Origin: Helopsaltes ochotensis
Taxonomy: Eukaryota > Chordata > Aves > Passeriformes > Locustellidae
DNA length: 64,000 bases
Assembly: GCA_013400155.1 (NCBI GenBank)
Contig: VXBM01000566.1
Span: forward strand, 124,001-188,000
Direction of reading: 5' to 3'
In this document: piece after piece, positions 26,001 through 39,400 of the stretch
How the letters are laid out: every line of letters starts with the position of its first letter
Numbering within the stretch: the stretch's first letter is position 1
The notes under the pieces: generated by a model
Told to the model about the DNA's origin: nothing
Database searches by the model: none
What the model saw: the letters and a program-made list of their open reading frames with translations, nothing else
Translations under genes and position numbers: made by a program

Positions 26001-29000
26001 AATAATTGCTATTAACGAATATAGGAGCTTCAGAAAGGCCACATCTAAAATGAATTTCCATCTTCCACTAATTGTATCATTTTATGAAGTCTTAACAGAC
26101 TTGAAAAAATTAGCCTACAGTCTGAGTGACAGTTTGTGTTACAGATTTAGAGGGGATATGAAATTTTCGGATATCAAAGCTGAAGAACAGTTCTGACAGC
26201 TGCAAATGTTCTCTGAATTAATAATGTGGAGCTGGTATAAGACAATATTTAAGAAAAATCCATTTCTTTCTGCAGTATTGAAGTCCCTTGCTTATAAAAT
26301 ATTAAACAGGATTAAAATTGGTATGCTGCTTGAATGGGAAGAGAAAACTTGAAGTCCACATATGAATCCAGTAGAGAAAAGAATCATTAGCTTCAACTTT
26401 TTTATTAGTGATAACTTATGATTTGAGGTAAAACAACACCCTGCCCTTGCGGCTAAAATTCAAACCAATATTTTGGCTCTGGCATAGGAAAGAAAATCCA
26501 CATTCTATCTTCATTATTTAAACCCCAGCGACCAACCCTTATTTGCAGAAGCTTTTTTCACTTTAACTAAAACAACGAATCTCTGGAAAATTAAATAAGC
26601 TTGTTATCTGCTATGTATGCAATATTAATTGACAAATATGAAGTTCTGGTTTGTCCTGTTTTAACAGATAAAATTACCTTCCTATTTCTCAGTGTTTCCT
26701 TGCATCAGCTCTTAGTTCAAAATAGGTTGTATAATGTCAATAAAAACCCAGGAGACATGGCCTGGCTTTGTGTTTTTTTGTCTAACAGTGAGAAAGGCTG
26801 GGCTGAAATTTCATTAAGAGACTTAAAAATTTAACTTCAATCCCACCTAAACTTCTCAGCTTGACAGTTTAGCCATTTTGTTCCCCATTCTCACCTGCAG
26901 AAATAGGAGAAACCTGTGTCATCTGTGCAAAACTCACCTGTGCACACAACCTGATGCAGTCCCCCTGAGCAAGCTGGTTGGTGAGATGCTGTACGTGGAC
27001 CAAAGGAAACCTCGGGAGCTGCAGAGAGGTCCTACTGCCTGGAGCAGGCACAGAAACCCTGACAGCCCAGCTGGTATTTATCCAGTGGAAGCCAGGGTGA
27101 GAGTACAGGGCAGGAATATGTGAGGGGATGTTGCAAGACTTTTCTGTCTGTGTGGGATGAAAGGACTTCCCGTCAAAGTCTCAGGGAAAGTCCCAGCCCT
27201 TGTATTTACAGCCGAGGTGAAGCTGTGGTTGCTTTTGTCATGCTGGCACTGACTTGCCCCTTGGCTATTGGCCAGAGCTAAGGTTTGGCTGCCTTTCCCC
27301 ACTCTTGGAGGACTAACCAGAATTGCAGAAGTCAGAAATGTAGAAGCACAACAGCAAATATTTGCCTTGAAGGAAAGTTGCTTTTTTGTGTCTTGGCTTT
27401 CCTGTGCCATTCCACCTGGAGGTAAGGACAGTAAGACAGCCACATTGGGATTAAAGGAATTTGGCATGGGGATGGTTGAAAGTAGCTGATCTCTGAAATT
27501 CTCTGGATAGTCTTGGTAAGTGCAACTGTCCTGTGGTGCCAGAGTCTTTGATAGATAAGTGTTGAGAAATGAGTCTTTAAGGGATAAGCCACTGTGTAGT
27601 TGCAAATTTTGTGATGTTACATATCTGTTTGAAATGGGACATAATTCAAAACAGATGACTTGAGCATCATTAAATTAGATCATAATCCAGATAAGAGCAA
27701 GAGGCTGAGTCCCACTAGCACTGATTTTTTTAAGTTTGAAGAGTGATTTGAAGGGGGATTTAAATAATATAGCACTCTAGACTTGCAAGCAATCTCTGAT
27801 ATTAAAGAGGAAGATAGTAAAAGAAAAATATTTTTAAACAATCTTGACTTTGGGAGATTTACTGGAAACTGATTAGAAAAACATACTAAGAAGAAAGAGC
27901 CAGAATATATAAAACACAGAGGTAATTTCTAAAAACAGAAAGAAAGGACAATAAGAAGTTTCTTTCAGAACAATCTGTGACTGCAGTAGGGCTCATGAAA
28001 GTATATTTGAGAGCTTGAGTTCCGGAGAAGAGATCAGGTTATGTTTGAGATTTAGAACAGGAATAGCCTGTGCCACTTGTACACTGTGATAGAAAACACA
28101 GACCACTGCCATGCCTGAACCACTGGAAAACATCTAGGAATTGAAAAAGGTGATGTCACTTTGAAAAAGCTTGGAAGGTTCAGCAAGATGCACCTGGCAT
28201 GGTCCAAGAGTATGACCTGGCTCAGAATGTCCACAGAGGCAGTGGATGTGTCTGGGGATTATCAGTGTAGTATTCATTTTCAGGTGACCCTTCTAATATG
28301 AAGATGCTGCCAAGAAATGTGTTTTACACTTAAATTAAAGGGAATGGAGAGGAAGACAGTCGACTTGCGGTGTTTAAAAGCACAAGGCTAAGCCAACTGA
28401 AGATATATGAGAAATAAATGTACAAATTCATAATAAATGGGGAAAAGGGGAAGTGCTATGCAATTCAGTGCACCAAGTTGATCTAAACATTGAGTTCCTG
28501 TGTAATAACATGAGCAAAAAAAATCTGAAAATAATTTGAAGCTATTTTCCAGTGGATAAATACCTTGTGAATACTAAAAAAACCCCAGGAAAACATTGAG
28601 TTGTCCAACATTTTGCACACCTATGTGATCCCTTCACATTGTAAAGCAATGCATTAAAGAGGAGCTGGATATTCTTATTGCTCTGGAATGACTGGAAGAA
28701 CAGACAAAATACTTCTTGTAGTTATAGGAAAGATGAATGAAGCTCCTTGTTTGTCAATTGAAAGGCCTGAAGAAACAAACCAGGTCTGTTACAGGGATCC
28801 TGGTAAGTGTTCATATTAGCAAAAATAAAAGAGGGTGGGTTTTTTTAACTTTTTGAAAGATTTTTGAGCTGCACTGTTTTCTCAGATGTGTAATTAGGCT
28901 GCATTTAGCACCTGAGGAAAATCATGATAAATTTTGCAAACCTTTCAGGTTAGCAAGATTTATACAGATGACATTTAGATTTGATGAAAAATACTGTCTC

Positions 29001-29354
29001 AGTGCAGCCATGGAAGAAAACTATGCTTCTGGGTTGAAGATGGACAAACAACACTGTAAATACCATGTAAAACATATAATAACATACTTGAAAAAAGTTG
29101 GGCACAAACCCAAGAAAATCACCAGAAAATATTCAGCAATTTGTGTTCTCCAAAAGTATTTGGGTGCTGAATTATAAAGAAAAGTATGTACCTAATGTAG
29201 CTTCTGGAGAGCATTGTCATGATCATCTCACATGCAATTATTGAAGAAAATGAGAAACAGGAGGAATTAATTAGACATCTCAAACCTTAAAGTAAATTAT
29301 CCATGGAGGATTTGAGGGCAGATGTTGATGTGGTCATTTTAAGCAGTGTGGGGG

Positions 29355-29371
29355 AAAAAAAAAAAAAAAAA
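29355..29371 (+). repeat. A17 homopolymer
   Basis: Seventeen A residues preceded by GGGG. There is no poly(A) signal immediately upstream, so I call it a simple homopolymer. Confidence 0.85.
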
Positions 29372-30259
29372 GATTGCAGTAGTTTATGAGTTAGCAAAAC
29401 TTAGGTATATGCATACTGGAAAGAAGATTTAATCTTAGTCATGGAAATAAACAAACCCATACATTTTTATTTACTGAAGGCCAGTGCTGTTTGAAACTGA
29501 TTATAAATCATAAAGAATTACCAAACAAAGCCTGGCCAATGGCTATTTTTCATTATTTTTCAGTCATGGAGTGTGACTTGCAGCTTCAATATATCCTTGA
29601 AATTGCAAGCTGGATTTCTAGAGCATTTGACAATGGAACCAAGTCCAGAGAGATATTTGCTCATCACTCTTATTGCAACAATAGTTACTGAGGCCAAGAT
29701 GCTTCAGAAAATAGTTCACATCATTGAATGCAAGGTTGAATTTAGCCTGAAAATATGAGAGTGATGAACTTGAAAGCACTACTGGGGAGGATCTTCCAAA
29801 GCATATGTGCCAAAATTTTCAAGATTCAAATGCACAAGGAAAAGGCCAGGGACATGGGAGGGGTATGCTCTGCTCTGTGTCCATCTCTGAGGTCCTTATA
29901 CTTGTTTGAGCTCTCATCTCTCGCACTTTACCCTTCCTTTTTAGTTTATTTTTTTTCCCCATTTGTTGTTTCCTATCATCACTTGTCTGTGCTCCCTTTT
30001 TTAGAGAAAAGAAAAAAAGAGCAATGGTGTTACAAAAGCTGCATGTTGTTTGTAGGAGGTTGTTTCCCCAGGCTCATAGTTACTGTGGAAGAAGAGATGA
30101 CAACCTTCTAAAAAAACCCAGAAGGGAAAAAGAGGCACAAAGCCTGTCACTTTGTGCTGTGAAATCTCCATCAGACAGCAAACTCACCCTGGGACCAGGG
30201 AGACCCAGGACACTGAGCTAGGATGGCTGCCCCTGAGAAAAGCAGTCCTGGTGCCCTAG

Positions 30260-30281
30260 GGGACACCACAGGGACACCACA
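30260..30281 (+). repeat. Tandem duplication of an 11-base unit
   Basis: GGGACACCACA occurs twice in direct succession, followed by a partial third copy (GGGCACC). Confidence 0.85.
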
Positions 30282-30429
30282 GGGCACCTCAAAGGCTGCT
30301 GGAAATTTACTGATGAATGCAGCCTCAAGGCGTCTGATAAACATTTGTCTCCCTCTGTTACATCCCTATTTGATATACACTTGGTTTTATGCTTTCCTTG
30401 GCAGGGAAGGTATAGTCTTGGGAATGTAC

Positions 30430-30471
30430 ATTAAAGTTTTAGCATCTGCAAAAAAAAAAAAAAAAAAAAAA
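30430..30471 (+). other. ATTAAA poly(A) signal followed by A22 tract
   Basis: ATTAAA at 30430-30435, then 14 bases, then 22 A. This spacing is what a polyadenylated transcript end looks like when copied into DNA. No source gene was recognised upstream and no target-site duplication was seen, so a chance A-tract after a signal-like hexamer is equally possible. Confidence 0.35.
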
Positions 30472-33400
30472 TCTGACTATAGCTTTATAAAGCCTGCCAT
30501 TGCCATGTGCAGCCTTCACAGAGAGAGGAACACCATTTTTCTGGGGGTTTATTCTGAGGTCCAAGATTACACAGGTATTCAGAATGGAAGTCAACACATC
30601 TTTGAGGATTTTTACATAGAGAAGGTGAAACACCACCTAGCCCACTAGTTAACCCAAATCTCAGACATGCCAGAGTAAATGGATTTCTCCCTGAAAACAA
30701 GGTACACAGTAGCATGGTTAAAACATAAGCTTTGTCCTGTATTCCTTGTCCCTATCATGGCATTTCTGCATAAAGCATAGTTTCTTGAGAGTGAAATACT
30801 GATTTCTCAGTATTTAGGGGTAGCTGACTTGACATCAGCTTTCCCAGAAACAGGAAAAAAAATAAATCATTGTTCACAAAAACACACATACAGGTGTCAC
30901 TTTTACATCCATGGATTTCCCATACAGTGACATTGCCTTTGATTGGAAACAATTCAGAGTAATTTCAGTGAAACTTGATGAAAAAAGAAAAAGTGTTTAG
31001 CAGACAAATTAGATCACATTTCCCATTCAAATAAAGTCAAAAAACATTCTTTTTTGACACTTGTTGTTTGACACTGTTTCATGTGATGGTTCACTTTCTT
31101 CCTCGTGCTCAAACTGAAGCTGTTGACTGTAAATGTTTGCTGTCAAATTCTATAGAGTGGGAATACCCAGACCATTTCTGAACATAAGCTCCAGAACTTT
31201 TGACAGCTTAAGATTTCTTTCTTGCCCCGTACTTTATCTGTGAAGCCTGTGAGGGAAGCACTGGGCATGCAAGCAGGTGAGCAACACAGGTCACTTGAAG
31301 TTGCAGACCAAAATAAACAGAGTTTCTTAAAGTCCTCAGCAAATAAAAACACGAGCCAAAAACATACATACAAGAGATGAGCTGTTGTGTGACCAGATAT
31401 TGCAAGTTAGGGATCAGGGGAATTTTTGGAGGAGATGGGCATTTCTAACTTCTTTCTTTCTATATAAATCATTAACCTCATCCAACCTGTCTATACTTTG
31501 TTTTGATCATCTCCTAAGAAAGTGTTTGAGAAGTGAAGGACATGAGAAGGGACATAACTTTTTCTGTCAGAGGTGAGACTGACACATGGGAGGCTGAAAG
31601 TCAGTAATGGCTGAAACACTCTTCCATTTGTTCTCATCTTGGCTGAAGCAGAATTCTAGCTTGGCATCCTTTCCTTCCTTAAGTTAATATTTTCAAAGGA
31701 AATACACTCAAATATGTGTGAGATATCTCAGATTTTTATTGTGTCTCATTAATTTTCAACACACACGTGAAGATCAGTAAAGATCCTGGAGGGACCTCTT
31801 ATAATCCTTGTAGGAGATGGGAATATGTAACTGTATAAGCTTTTACATTCTTAATGTTATTTTCTGTTTTTTGGCTACCTGCCATTTGATTTTACGTGTG
31901 GATTAAAGGCACTGAAGACACATGCAACTGAAATATCACAGGTTTTTTATTCTAAATAAAGGTAATTTTGTTCAGCTGGTGTTTATCGCCTATTCACAGT
32001 GTGACACTTTCATTTCTGAGATGATAATAACCATTCAGTATCAGCATTCCTTGCTGTTTCAGGAGATAAAGTTATGCTGTGACCAGAGATAGCTGTTGTG
32101 CATGCATTTGTGAAGGCTGCACTGAATTCCTGTTGCATTCAAGCTTGTTGCTTCATTTCTAAACAGTCTTTCCTTAAATTACAACAAAGAATGTGACACT
32201 ATTGTTCACTTAGGTTCTGGGAACATACTCTGCTGATGACAGTGCCTACCAGGAAGCCAAAATATCCCCCTAGATAGTTACTGTCTGATGTAGAGAAATG
32301 TGCAGGATTTTAACTTCTTAGCATATCACAGATAAACCATACAGTGATTTCGTGCGAGATGGAAGGCAAAATACTTGTTACAAGTATTCTGGGAAGAGCA
32401 TTTGGGTACAGTTAAAGAAAAATACAAAGTAAAACACACTGAAATATTTCAGTCAATGGACCAAAGCAGAGCCTAGATTATGATCTTCTGACTGATCCAT
32501 TCTGCACTTGGAAAGGTATAATTTTCTTTAGGCTGGGGGGAGGCATGAACGCTGCACAAAAGTAATGGTGTCATGCTGGGAGTGCTTTCAGTTCTGCAGT
32601 GTCCTTAACAACTGGAAACACCATAGTTTGAAGCTCATGGCAATGGGTGCTGTAGTTTAGGCTGTGTTAATGTCCAATACTATTTCAAAATGAGGCTAGG
32701 AAAGAAAGGTGAATTGAAGAAATATTTATTTACAGACCATAATGCCTTTGAGCTGAAATCTGCCTAGGCTGTGTTGAATAGATCTTTATGGTCTACTAGC
32801 CGTGTGTGTCCAATAAGTCATCTCAGTACATCTAGAGATTTTTTTTTTTTAAATTACAAATATCCGTAAGTCAGGGATGATGATTTTTCCTGCTTCATAC
32901 CTATAGCTGAAATTGCTTCATGAAGCTGAACTGTCATATTTAGAGGAGGTTAACAAGGGATGTTTGATGTATTCTGAAAAGATTAATATCTCTTTTGGAT
33001 ATTTTTATACCTGAAAAGTTTTGTCAATCCTCCAACTAAAATTATTTTAAAAATTTCACTCTCCCCACCCACCATTGTATTCTTTTCCCACATTGGGGAT
33101 GCAACAATATTCTGAAATTTAGAACTGCTCATGAGAGAGAAAATAGGCTGTAGAACTTCTGCCTATAACCATAGCAGATCATTGTATCCTATTTATGTAA
33201 TGTCTTTACAGCTATTGTCTAGCTAACTAAAAAATGAACTGCAAGGAGAAATATAAACCCTAATAATAGCAGCATAGAGATGTAGAAAGATCAACTGGTC
33301 AATTTTATGGACTTGGAAAGAATACAAAAGCCCCAAATCCCTTTTGAGCAGCTCATTCCAGCAGCAAGATACACCACTGGCATAGCCAGAGTTTTTACTG

Positions 33401-36400
33401 AATTCCATAGCTGACAAAAATCACCCGTACTGCCAAAATGCTCAAATATACGACTGAGTCGCCGGAGCTGAGCAAATTACTCCATATCAGTTTAGCCATA
33501 CTACCTCTTCATGTCCATGCTCTTGACTTGCTCCAGTAAATACTACTGTACTAGCTTAAATGTCTTCCTCTGAGCTCTGCAGGCATAACTCCCCCATCTG
33601 ACCAAGTCTGACTGCCTGTACATGGTATTTGTGGCCTGCTTTAATCTTTCCTGACACTTTGTAAAAATGAATTTTCCAGACACAGACTTCTTAATATATA
33701 TTCCTTTGTGTCTTCCAACACAGGAAGAGCTTGAAAAGCATCATTTTTTTCTTCTAGTCTAGTTAGACATACAGAATCTATTTCTGTTTCCCTCCTTTTT
33801 TCTTTGATTTACTTTTAAAAATGGCGACTTCATTATCCTGTAAGCAATAACCAACTGACACAGACAGAAATAAAAGTTAACACGTAGTCAAGAAGAAATA
33901 ATTTTGATATTTTTATAGCTATGCTTCCTTTAGAAGGGTAGAACTTCTTTTCCAGTGACATTAATCAGAGTAAAAGAAATTGTACTGCATTATGAAAGAA
34001 AGCAATAAGGAGGGGACATAAAGATGAATAGGCTACTTAAGTGAGTAAATGATTTCTTCTGCCAGCCTGACAATGACATAGAGGCCTTGAGTGTCTGTAG
34101 TTCTATCAGGTCTCTCAGACTCCTCAGTAGTTTTATGCAGGGCTTTCAAGGGTTTATGACTTTACTGGTCATCATTGTTATGCCTGGCCACCAAGCAGAA
34201 GACAGAAGAGGAAGTATTTGATCAACACAAGGTGTTGGTGTCACTGAGTAAGACGAGTTTCACTGGGAAGGATGAGCTGAGTTGTTCAGATATGACAGTG
34301 AGCTGTTATTAAATGACATATTTCTTCCAAAAGGTCTTGCCTTTGATCATGGCACAACAAATTTTCTATCCTCAGAGTCTCTTCCCTTCACAGTTTCCTC
34401 TCACTGACCTCACAGCACTGACCATTCTCTCTCTGCTCCTCTTCTCTTCTACCTTCCCTGTCGTTTCAACTCCCTTTAAAGTATGCTTATTACTAGCAGT
34501 GATCTCCCTGTTTCTTTGTCAGACAGGATCCCAGCCACATTAAGGTTACTTTTAGTGAAGGTGGTATTTACACCTAACTCAGTGAAGTGGGAATGAGAGG
34601 TCTCCCAGAACAAGGAAGGATGCAGACTTTCAGGTTTCACAAGGAGCATTTCACAGACAGGTGAATATGGACAGAAGAATATGCTGAAAACAGCCCTGTA
34701 TATGAGAGATAGTACATGAACAAGAGGAAAATTTCTGTCCTCCATTCCCCCAGTCCACTTTGTTATTTAGAAGAATCAAAGCATTGACAGTCAGAAGGTT
34801 CAGGTAGACTGTATTTGATGCTAATAATGGGACTGGAAACACCAGCATGTATTGCAGTAAAGCTATTTTCATCTTGACCATTCTCATCTACATCCTTTTA
34901 TTTCTGTAAGAAGTTATTTAAATGTGTGCATATACCTCAGACAAGTAGTCTGTGTTTTGCATTTTTTTAAAGACTGTCGAGAAGTTACAATAAATATCTC
35001 CATGAAATTTGCTTAATAAGAATTTTCAAAAGCATTTGTCATATTTCTGCTGGCAAAGTCAACTGAAAAACTAATTTTAGCAATGTGAAAATCTGCTTCA
35101 ATTGTGACAAAAATTATGGCCTAAGGGACAGAGCCACCCCCTCTAGAAATTAATACTTACAAAACCACATTTCTGTCAACAATCTGAGAGTAATGCCATG
35201 GGAAGCTACTAATGGGAAAGCAGAGCTGTCAGAATAAAAAATGTTCACCTTCTCTAAACCAAGCAATAGGCACAATTGAGCTGTCTCTCTGAAATCTCTG
35301 TCTCCTGTATATGGTATGCTTGCTTTAATACTAACTCATACTTCAACTTCTGTTTCATGTACTTGGTATTTTTTGGCGTCATGCAGACCTTATGCTCTGG
35401 GGAATAACAATTTTCTTAATCTATTTTTGTGTTGCATCCACAATTACAACTAAGCAGTATAGGTACCAAATACACAAGAAAAACCCCAGGACCATGAATT
35501 TTATAGGGGCTGAAAAATGAAATCTTACATATCAATACAAGTATTAAGGTATTAGCAGTCCTATCAAAGCATTCTCATTAGTCCCATTTTGTGAAAATCA
35601 ACACTTCAAATTTTTCAATTATTTTAGCTCATTCCCGGTCATGATGCAATTGATGCTAGTTCAATTTCCTCACCTCCACCCCCTTCTCCAGAAGTACACT
35701 CACCCTTCTATTGGTCCTCAAGCAGCAAGGGAGAGGTTCTGGTTGGTTGTTAGTGTCCTGGGTTCTTCACTGGGAGAAGTATGGTGCTGCTGAGAATTTC
35801 CTCCATCTTAGTCTAGGATCAGTGTGGGGCTACTTTTATATGGTTCTTAGCACGTACTGCACGTTACTCTTTCCTCATTGGTCCGCATTTTCTCTTTATA
35901 TCTAAATATACCACATATAGTTTGTTTTAATTACCTGTGTTGAATATTTGTTCTTTGTTCCCTTTGTTATCTCTAAAGGCAGTTTTACCGGCCTCCCAAG
36001 GGCTTAATGACCAGTAATTGATCCTTAGTAATTTGTTTATAGCCCAGGAGCATCTGGTTTCATCCCATCTCCACATTTTGAGAACCCCTCCTATCCGTTA
36101 CTTGTGTAATCCTCTATACCAGTTTTATTTCAGATCATAGCTGCCTCTATGCAAAACAGCTACTGCTTCTCTGTTATCTATTACATACAGAAATAGCAAA
36201 AGTCTGATAAAAATAGGCATTAAAATACACAGACCTACAAAGCTCAGCTAAAACTTAAATTAGGTAATATTCACCTGGCAGGTAAATAACTTTTGATACA
36301 GCTAACCTAGGTAAACTGATAATATAAAGTCATCCTCATGTGTCCTAACTCCCAGACTTTGGAGATGTAAAACAAAGTCTTTTGGCTCCTACTCAATGGC

Positions 36401-39400
36401 AATGCCCTGCTTTTCAAGCTGTGCTGCTCTGCCCTGTGGAAGCAGGCAAAGAAGTCTCGGCCACAGGGCTCATCACCCTAACGGGGTGAGACCCAAAGAG
36501 AAGACCCTGGAGGAGATGGGTTCCTATGTTCTGGGTTAGTTTGTGTTGTCTAAGAACTGAGAGCTGTGGCTCCTCAATTATACAGCAAACTGAAGGCAAT
36601 CAAGCCCCATTCAGTGTAAAATCTGCTATGTGGAAAGAAAATAAAAAGAACTTGCTTCAAAGAAGCTTCATTTTCTTGCCTAAGTCTTACTGAGAGACTT
36701 ATTATATGCTGCTTATCTCTACTGAGGAGCCTGTCTGACTGATGCACAATAGAAGTGAATACAGATGTCATGCAAATAAGGGCAAAAGGGGGATTTCTAA
36801 CCACCTACTTTATGGGACAGCATTCCTTCCACGCTGGAGCTTTGTGTCCCAGTTTGGCCTCAGGCTGGTACAGTGCCTGCCCTGGGAGGGAGAAGGTCAA
36901 GTTCCAAATAGAGAGGAAGGAACACGTTCTGTTAGACCACAAACAATTCTCTGTCAAAACTGACTTTCACTGGCTCCTACCCAGCAGTGGTGCTTGAATC
37001 AAACACTAAAGGAAGCAGAGTTAAGTCTATTGGTGGTGCTTTTTTAACTGTTTCCAAAAAATACTGTTCCTTCCCAGGGTTTGTGCTGTCTTAAATGCAG
37101 CTTCCTTTTCAGAATTTGGGTGAGAGCAGAGGCAGGCAGGTCGGTGGCAAAGGTGTTATATGGATGTACATTGTGCATCTCCTGGTTGTCTGGATGTGTG
37201 TTTCATGGGGGAGCAGACTTCTGCACTTTCCTCATGGAAGTGAAAACCCTGCTCTTTGCAGCAGAGCTGTAAGCTAAGAGCACTGCCAGGGAATCCTCAT
37301 GTGGATTTCCTCTCTCCAGATACACATTGTGGCCCTTTCTGCAGCATGCAATAGCATCCCTCAGTAAAACTCCAGTGTAATAAATGACATGAATCATAAA
37401 GCATCTGCCAGTAAGGAAAGAAACTGTCCCAATATTGCAGAGATTCCTGTTAATTTATTATAACTAGTTTACAGGATTTATTTCTGTTTGACATCGGGAA
37501 TAATTCTCAAAACCTCTCTAAGACAGAAGAAAAAAAATTAAATGTTCAATTGTTTCTATGGTTAATGTAATATTCTCACATCAAGAAGAGAGATTAAATT
37601 TAAATGGTTTCTTAAATTCCCTCTTGAATTGTCAGAACTACATATATTTGATTTTTTTTGTTTTGTTTTAAATAGAAGAATAGGCAGTTCCTATGTAGAT
37701 TTTTACATTCTGTTTCTCATATAAAATAAGCTTTTAAAATAAAATCCAAGGCTATAAAATTACCAGAGAAAAAGGAATTAAATGATTGTTTAAAATGAAA
37801 TGTTTCTTTTAAAAAAACACAAAGGGCTTGGTACTCCAATAATTTGTGTTAAGTGTCATGTGGTCACTTAACTCTTAACATTCTAATAGCCACAAAAAAA
37901 TTACTGTTTTTTTTCTGGTAGAGTGTAATTTCTATGCTATGCTGACAAATCCGTGATTGTTTGAAATTAAATCTATAATAGCTTTTGGAAAAACCTGTTA
38001 CATTTTAGTCCTATGATCAGGTGTACACTTAACTGATGCCCATATATGTCATGTTGGTATAGAATTGTTTTATGTGGACTTGTTTCACAAATGCCACTAA
38101 GAAATAATGTTGAAAGATTGTTTATCCTAAAGATTATTTTTCTGCCTATTATGGGAATAATTGGAAAAAACAAAGGTGGAAAGTTAAATAACCTAAGCAG
38201 AAATTATCCAGTTACAGGAGCAAAAGTTCAATATGGAGGTGGTTGTTGAATGTGTATTCATCACAGAAAGTTAACATCGATCATCACAAAAAATATTCAT
38301 TTGAAGTGTGCTCAGATGTAGGACATGGAAGAGACATTCCTTTCAAGTGACAGTGATTGCACTGAAGATGAAAAACCTCATCTTGTTATGTATTATGAAA
38401 GAATTAATTTTGCAATTATCCATTATAAACTGAGAAATGTATATCTGAATAATTGCAATTGGTGCACAAAAGAGCATGTTGGTCATTTTATTATAACTAT
38501 GGTGTTTGAAGCCTGTTTAATGATTTTAAGATTTAGTTATATGTAGCCAGCCATCACAGAATAAAAATCTTCATAATCTACCTAAAAATCTTGCACATTG
38601 GTCATAAAAACATACAGAACTGGAGTGTGACTACACACACAGATTACACTGCAAACTGGGAGAAAGCGTGTCAGATTGAGTGGGTCTCTCACTCTCCCCA
38701 GAAGCAATGTTCTGTTGTGAACAGAACAAAGCAAATGTGGAAATACAGCAGTGAAACTGTAGGTGTGTGAGATGGCAGTGCCACTGAAGTAACAACAATA
38801 GTGTCTTCAAAAGAAAGCAAAACATAAATGCAAATATAAATACAAAGGAGGCTATGCGGATGGTCCATGAAATCAGTACATGGTCCTGCAGACCCACTAA
38901 AAAACATTTTCAGAGTTTGCAGAGGTGTGAATAACACTATGGTAGATTTATAGTAGGAAAACCAAGCACTGTCAGAAGTAATATTTTCTGTAAAAACAGA
39001 AAAAATGCGTCACACAGCAGAATTTTCTTCAGTTACAGAGGTTTTGTGCTTCTAATATGTAATTTCATGTTGTAGACAACTCTACCATCAAATAGTTCCT
39101 GGAAAACTCTTTGAAAGGGAGTCATCAATGCTGGATCACTTTGCAAAACAGGTTGAAGTACTTTGAAAACCATGTGAACAGATTGAAAAGACAGTTGGAA
39201 GAAGGCAATGTAGAAACTATTATGGTCTAAGTAGTGTAGCACACTGTTGTAAGAACTTGTTCTTTTCCGAGGAACAAAAGCAGACAACCTCAGAGCAATG
39301 GAAGAGCCACTTGTGCCAGTGTTCTCCAGATGTGACAAACACTCAACCTCAATCAAACCAACAGCTAAATTTAATATCTATAATAAGTATTTTATACCTA

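Noticed and set aside
27078..27605. 175-codon minus-strand open frame
   Set aside because: No domain, low-complexity Ser/Thr/Pro-rich composition and an overlapping alternative frame on the same strand; not called as a gene.
38325..38546. 73-codon plus-strand frame starting METFLSSD-like (METFL preceded by E)
   Set aside because: Short, AT-rich, no flanking splice sites or similarity; consistent with chance.
39033..39356. 107-codon minus-strand open frame with protein-like composition
   Set aside because: I considered a domesticated transposase fragment but found no catalytic motif, splice context or homologous segment that I recognise.
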